From positions 18,613,127-18,677,126 of the forward strand of contig NC_088297.1 of NCBI RefSeq assembly GCF_032854445.1: a DNA stretch of 64,000 nt, given 5' to 3'. The position numbers and the translations under genes were made by a program. The notes under the pieces were generated by a model. That model did not search any database. It had not been told where the DNA came from and saw only the letters and a list, made by a program, of their open reading frames with translations. Positions 59,137 through 64,000 of this stretch are shown in pieces (the stretch's first letter is position 1; every line of letters starts with the position of its first letter). The stretch is from Liolophura sinensis. Taxonomy: Eukaryota; Mollusca; Polyplacophora; Chitonida; Chitonidae.

Positions 59137-59815
59137 GGCCGCCACTGCTCTTATTCTGTTAGCCGCTTGAAAGGTTCCCCTGTTAAGAGTTTGCGAGATA
59201 GAACTGGTTTATTAATGATCAGAGTAAAATAGCACGTTATACCTGGAAAGTTGAATTTTTTGCCCAGTAGGTAATTAATTCTTGGTAGTATAGCGAACAC
59301 AAAATAATTAACGTCAAAATTCGCAGTGAAATAGCTTAGATCGGAATAACATTGTCTAGAATGAAAAATAGCTTAGACTGGAATGAAAATAGCTTAAACT
59401 GAAATGAAAATTATCTCCTGTTTTCCAGTTTCTCTGAAATCACCCAAGCATTAAGTCAATCATCAGTGAACCAAGGCACTAATCTGTTGGATTTTACCAT
59501 TTATACTCAGTCAGTCAGTCTGTAACTCAGGCAGCATGTCATTAATGCATTCATGCGTTTAATCGTTTGTTCATGCAGTTTCTCAGCCAATCAGTCAGTC
59601 ACCATGTAATTAATTAATTAATTAAATAATTCAGTCATTGTTTTATTCCTTCAGCCAGTCGGATAGCCAATCAGTCAGTCAGTCAGTCAATGGATCACTC
59701 ATTCAGTCAGCCAGTTAGCCTATCGATCATTCAGTCAGTAGACCAATCAGCCAATGGATCACTCAGCCAGTCAACCAGTTAGCCGATCGATCATTTAGTC
59801 AGTCAGCCAGACAAT

Positions 59816-60345
59816 CAACCAATGGGTCACTCAGTCAGTCAGTCAATCAGTCAATGGATCACTCAGTCAGTCAGTCAATCAGTTAATGGATCACTCAGTC
59901 AGTCAGTCAATCAGTCAATGGATCACTCAGTCAGTCAGTCAATCAATCAGCCAATGGATCACTCAGTCAGTCAATCAGTCAATGGATCGCTCAGTCAGTC
60001 AGTCAATCAATCAGCCAATGGATCACTCAGTCAGTCAGTCAATCAGTCAATGGATCACTCAGTCAGTCAGTCAGTCAATCAATCGGCCAATGGATCACTC
60101 AGTCAGTCAGTCAATCAATCAGTCAATGGATCACTCAGTCAGTCAGTCAATCAATCAGTCAATGGATCACTCAGTCAGTCAGTCAATCAATCAACCAATG
60201 GATAACTCAGTCACTCAGCCAATCGGCCAATGGATCATTTAGTCAGTCAGCCAATCGGCCAATGGATCACTCAGTCAGTCAGCCAGTTAGCCGATCGATC
60301 ACTAAGTCAGTCAGCCAATTAGTCAATCACTTTATTACACTAAAC
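59816..60345. repeat. GTCA minisatellite, shorter allele
   Basis: Same unit as 55137-55640. From GGGTCACTCAG to GATGCTGTTG it spans 537 bases versus 645 in the left copy, a loss of about three units. Confidence 0.93.
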
Positions 60346-60979
60346 CAGTCAATCAGTCAGGATGCTGTTGTTTTTTTTACAAACAAGATGAAAGAGACGC
60401 TTAAATTAACAGGCAACACAGTTTATCATTCACTGATTTTAGATCAATCAGTCATTCATGGAAAAATCAATCCTCGAATCACCATTTCCAATCACCAGTT
60501 CAGCTTCTCTGTACGTCGAGTTGAGCCGGAAGATTTGTTCTGACAAGTCCGAATACGGTTTTTAATGGCGAAGAACTTTTGGCAACACCCACAGTGTTAG
60601 AGCGGGCATACATGAAGAGTGGAGCGCGTTTTTCGTCTACCTGCGAATTCCAATTACCCTTGATGATTTCAGTTCAGCAAACGTATTGACGTTTCTCCGT
60701 AAAAAGTAAGTTTGCAGAAGCAATAAGGCTTTCATAGTTTTTTTCTTAAACTTTACATCATATCACGTCATTGTCTTAAAAAACCTCTTTCAGTGCAGGG
60801 TCTAAATTCTAAAATCCAATTTGTTTGTATTCACCCGTTGAAAATTTAATAAACCTTTTTATGCATATACAGAAATGGTATATAAGGCCGTGCACGAGAA
60901 GTTTTTACTTGTACTATGTAGAATGCTGAAGATATATAGGTGGTGGATGCCGGAGTGCCCGGGTGGAGAGGACATGCAT

Positions 60980-61155
60980 TTTACTTATTTATTATTTATT
61001 TATTTGATTGGTCTTACTCAAGTCTTACGCCGTGCTCAAGAATATTTCAGTTATATGACGGCGACCAGCATTATGGTGGGAGGAAACCGAGCAGAGACCG
61101 GACGAAACCCACGACGATCTGCTGGTTGCTGTCAAACCTCAATCCATGCCGCCAC
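60980..61155 (-). mobile_element. SINE family A copy (right block)
   Basis: Counterpart of 56408-56582 with a slightly different TTTATTATTTATTTATTTG tail and one A-to-C change near the truncated end. Confidence 0.85.
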
Positions 61156-61290
61156 CACTGAAACATTATGCCTAGACACTAAACATGACACTTCATCCTA
61201 CACATTATACATCGAGATAACCAGTCCTTTTTCCTTGCTCTAACCTCTCAGTTCTGAGCGCGAAGCGAGGGAGCAACAAGTACCATTTTT

Positions 61291-61363
61291 ACAGTCTTTA
61301 GTATGACTCGACCCGGGTCTTTCGACTTCGAAACGCTTGATTTATCCATTAGATCACCGAAAT
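61291..61363 (-). mobile_element. tRNA-Arg-like SINE head (right block)
   Basis: Counterpart of 56718-56790. Confidence 0.45.
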
Positions 61364-61453
61364 GTCTCATTCTTTCATAAGTTACACTGCTATTTTAGTG
61401 TAGGGCTTTATGAGTTGTGATGAGGTTGAAGTACGTCGCTCTGTGATATAGAC

Positions 61454-61714
61454 ATGACAGCATCTAACGTATGTGAAATGGTCGATGGAGAATTTCACAA
61501 AGCGGTTGATCGAATAAAAGCCCTCCCAAGTAGTGCACCTGAATGTGAATTACGTAATCATATTATAAGCTGGCTGACCAATCACCAATTTATAACTACC
61601 GTATTCAATCAGATCGTCAGTCAAATTAGCCTCCCAATCGGTGATATAGAGTGTCAGCGAGTCATGTACAAAATCTGTGAATCAGCCAATTCGACAGACT
61701 CGCCGACAGACTGA
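61454..61714 (+). CDS. Small open frame, 86 codons (right block)
   Basis: Counterpart of 56881-57141, with Leu-to-Val at residue 6 and Thr-to-Ala at residue 28. Frame and stop are kept. No known domain. Confidence 0.2.
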   Translation: MTASNVCEMVDGEFHKAVDRIKALPSSAPECELRNHIISWLTNHQFITTVFNQIVSQISLPIGDIECQRVMYKICESANSTDSPTD

Positions 61715-62568
61715 CAAAAAAGTTCTTAGATTAGCTATACTTGTAGTCAGTTATTCAGAAAGGAAAGTCATGCATGTTCTGTATGACAACCCCAAATATT
61801 CACACACTATAAAATACAAAGCAAATCCTGATGTTTCCTTCGGATTCATTTTTTTCAAGGCTGCACGAGGTATATTATCCCAGTGCGTGGAATTCCAAAC
61901 ACAAATAGCTACAAATTTCTATCCGGAATAATTTGGAATGCGTTTAAAGCTCGTTACACTAGCTCGAATGATACAAACCATTCTTTATTGCTACCCGCAA
62001 ACTGGACACATGCCAGACAGCTTAAGACTGGTGTTGTTGGCAGCAGCACCACTTGTGCAGCCCGGCTGGCGAGCGAAATATGGAGAAATTGTATAACTAC
62101 TGACAGGTTTACACACGGCTGTCACGACGTGTAGAATTCCAAGGGGTAACACGTGGCGTGGAAAACTTTATCAATATTTACCTTTATTCTGTGACCGTTT
62201 GTAACGCTTAGATAGGTTTAATGGTCGTTTTCAGCACCACATCGGCTGAACTGGCGCACTATGGGCTTTCAAGAAAACACACAAACACACCAATTAAGAA
62301 GACAACATGTAACATTTCAAATATGCCACAGTATGTTTTGTGCCTCCAAGCCATCTCTCTGTAATTCTCGTTTTAACGATCTCTTAAGGTTATTTGTTCA
62401 CGTCAAGTCTCATCATTGGCAAGTATCTCCAGTGTAGAGGTAAATTGTGCACGGGATATGCTAGAAATTAAAATAGCATCTTACATTCCAACAGCTGCTT
62501 TAGATTATTAATCAGAGAACCTGTTGTAATTGAAAATGCTCACAACATAGTCTTAATTATATGGTATT

Positions 62569-62663
62569 TGGGTTTCTCCCGCCACTACGCTGGCCGCTAT
62601 CGCATAAGTGAAATATTCTTGAGTACGGCGTAAAACAACAATCAAATAAAAAAATAAATAAAA
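62569..62663 (+). mobile_element. SINE family A 3' fragment (right block)
   Basis: Counterpart of 57998-58094 with one base lost in GGGTTTCTCCC. Confidence 0.85.
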
Positions 62664-62999
62664 TATGATGTTTGGGGAAATTTTCACTTTCTTAGTTCCT
62701 GGCTGGTTTATATTAAAGATTCTTTTGGAATTTTGTTTTGAGATTATTAACCTAGAACAATAGGTATGAGTTTAAACTGTACGGCAAAAGTTGTGGTAAT
62801 GGTATTTCATCTATTTGCTTGTTTTCTTAAACCAGTTTAAAGGCCTATAATTTTATTTGTCTTCATTTCTAAGGCTAAATTTTGCACATTGCCAGTTATA
62901 TGTATATAAAGGTTTAGGCTTAAGGAAAGCTGCTGTAGAGTTGTTTCTTTTCTAATGCAGCTTATGGATTTGATTTGCTTAGGTTTTTAAAACCAGAGC

Positions 63000-63017
63000 T
63001 TACATACATACATACAT

Positions 63018-63087
<70 letters not shown>

Positions 63088-63106
63088 ACTCACACACACA
63101 CACACA

Positions 63107-63158
<52 letters not shown>

Positions 63159-63180
63159 CACGCACACACACACGCACACG
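63000..63180. repeat. CATA then AC microsatellite (right block)
   Basis: (CATA)n followed by (AC)n with three CTCAC interruptions absent from the left copy. Confidence 0.95.
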
Positions 63181-63521
63181 TAGTATCTTCATAGTCCGTT
63201 TCGGGCTACTTGCAAATCCTAGTTACATATCATGTAAGCTCAGTTAACGTTGAATACATGTGCGAACTGCCTCCAAGTTTTTGTCCATTATATACCGAAA
63301 TACATCAGTATGTTACAATACATACACACATAAATTAGTTTATATGGCGACTATGTGGAACTTTAGTCACATTAATAAATATTCAAAGTCTTCCACGACA
63401 GAATCATGAAAATATCTGTAGGTGTAAAGAAAAAAGGATATTTGAGAGACTTCGAGCATTACGCTTATCAAGACATAAATGACGTATGCAAACCATATAA
63501 CAATAACCTAGAGCACATTGA

Positions 63522-64000
63522 TACAAATTAAAAACACGTTCTCGATGATCATAGAGTGTAATATCATTACGAAAAATAACAAAACGGCGAAGAAAATGAG
63601 AAGTTGAAGCCACGATCATTTTTTCTCTTCAGGATGACATTTCTTTTGGCCCCGAATACGTTTCCTTTTTCTCAAATTAATCTCCTATCGCCAAGCTGCA
63701 CGAGTGGGCATGCATGTGGGAAAGAACTGCCTACGCCTGTTGCTTAACGGATCCCCGACCTCATGAGTTATGCGAGTTGCAAGGATATTACTGCGGATGA
63801 AAAAATAGTCTTCCGGTTTAAGGATAGAAATCGCTGGCTTTAATTTGCCTAAACCCATTATGCGATCAATACGAAACAGTGTCCATAAATTATCCTGGGT
63901 TTTCCCCCCTCTTGTGACCATTAAACCTTCAAAACCAAAGTTCGCACGACTTCTTCAGAGAAATATCAAAGTAGACTTCCTCACAAATTTCACTAAAGGG
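63522..64000. other. Single-copy sequence after the duplicated block; no gene seen
   Basis: First unique sequence right of the duplication. A 41-codon ATG frame (63406-63531, +) ends just inside it. No domain or repeat was recognised. Confidence 0.4.

Larger units (their letters stand above)
59137..63521. repeat. Right copy of the duplicated block
   Basis: Begins at GGCCGCCACTGCTC, the same point as 54410, immediately after the gap, and remains alignable until CATTGA at 63521, the last bases before the gap in the left copy. In 56881-57660 versus 61454-62233 I count five substitutions. Confidence 0.95.

Noticed and set aside
58819-59232. Open frames of about 100 codons across the N run
   Set aside because: Most of their length is unknown bases.
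59822-60242. Similar Ser/Gln-rich frames in the right block
   Set aside because: Same minisatellite, shorter allele.

Overview
This is eukaryotic, AT-rich, gene-poor DNA, most likely from a mollusc or another lophotrochozoan. The evidence is one recognisable spliced animal gene exon, a very high density of tRNA-derived SINEs of a type I associate with molluscan genomes (3' part reading GAATATTTCACTTATACGA / GTGTTTTACGCC, with TTTATTTA tails), many tandem repeats, and no bacterial gene organisation. The species assignment is inference.

Gene content: the only confident protein-coding feature is the first coding exon of a KCNQ (Kv7) voltage-gated potassium channel on the + strand, 9783-10282. 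It ends at a GTGAGT splice donor in phase 2, just before the S1 segment. I could not find the following exon, so 10,283 to 64,000 is probably a very large first intron, or intron plus intergenic DNA. Weak candidates are a possible terminal exon on the - strand near 53.0-53.2 kb and small open frames in the 56-62 kb region.

Layout: 1-2 kb, SINEs inside degenerate tandem duplications; 2.9-7.4 kb, SINE fragments, a G-rich tract and copies of a dispersed repeat I call R1; 7.95-8.82 kb, a 192-bp tandem array; 8.8-10.3 kb, KCNQ upstream region and exon; 10.7 kb, a TA/TG microsatellite; 11.4-11.9 kb, a decayed 42-bp array; 13.6-18.8 kb, SINEs; 20.9-21.6 kb, a tandem SINE dimer; 22.1 and 52.3 kb, two copies of a TA-flanked MITE; 25 kb, a 208-bp foldback element; 23.5-30.2 kb, R1 copies; 31.5-33.3 kb, a 66-bp array with a SINE inside it and a 167-bp array; 34.6-39 kb, SINEs, a 35-bp array and TA/TG tracts; 39-51 kb, sparse SINE and R1 fragments.

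The right end (54.4-63.5 kb) holds two near-identical 4.4-4.5 kb blocks on either side of a 200-base run of N. The left block stops exactly where the gap begins and the right block starts exactly where it ends. This is what two overlapping, unmerged contig ends (probably alternative haplotypes) look like, so the duplication is probably an assembly artefact. Each block carries a GTCA-rich minisatellite, SINE pieces and a long AC microsatellite.

Nothing here looks like a new multi-gene system. The points of interest are the KCNQ exon with its conserved intron position, the apparently uncatalogued repeat families, and the assembly duplication.
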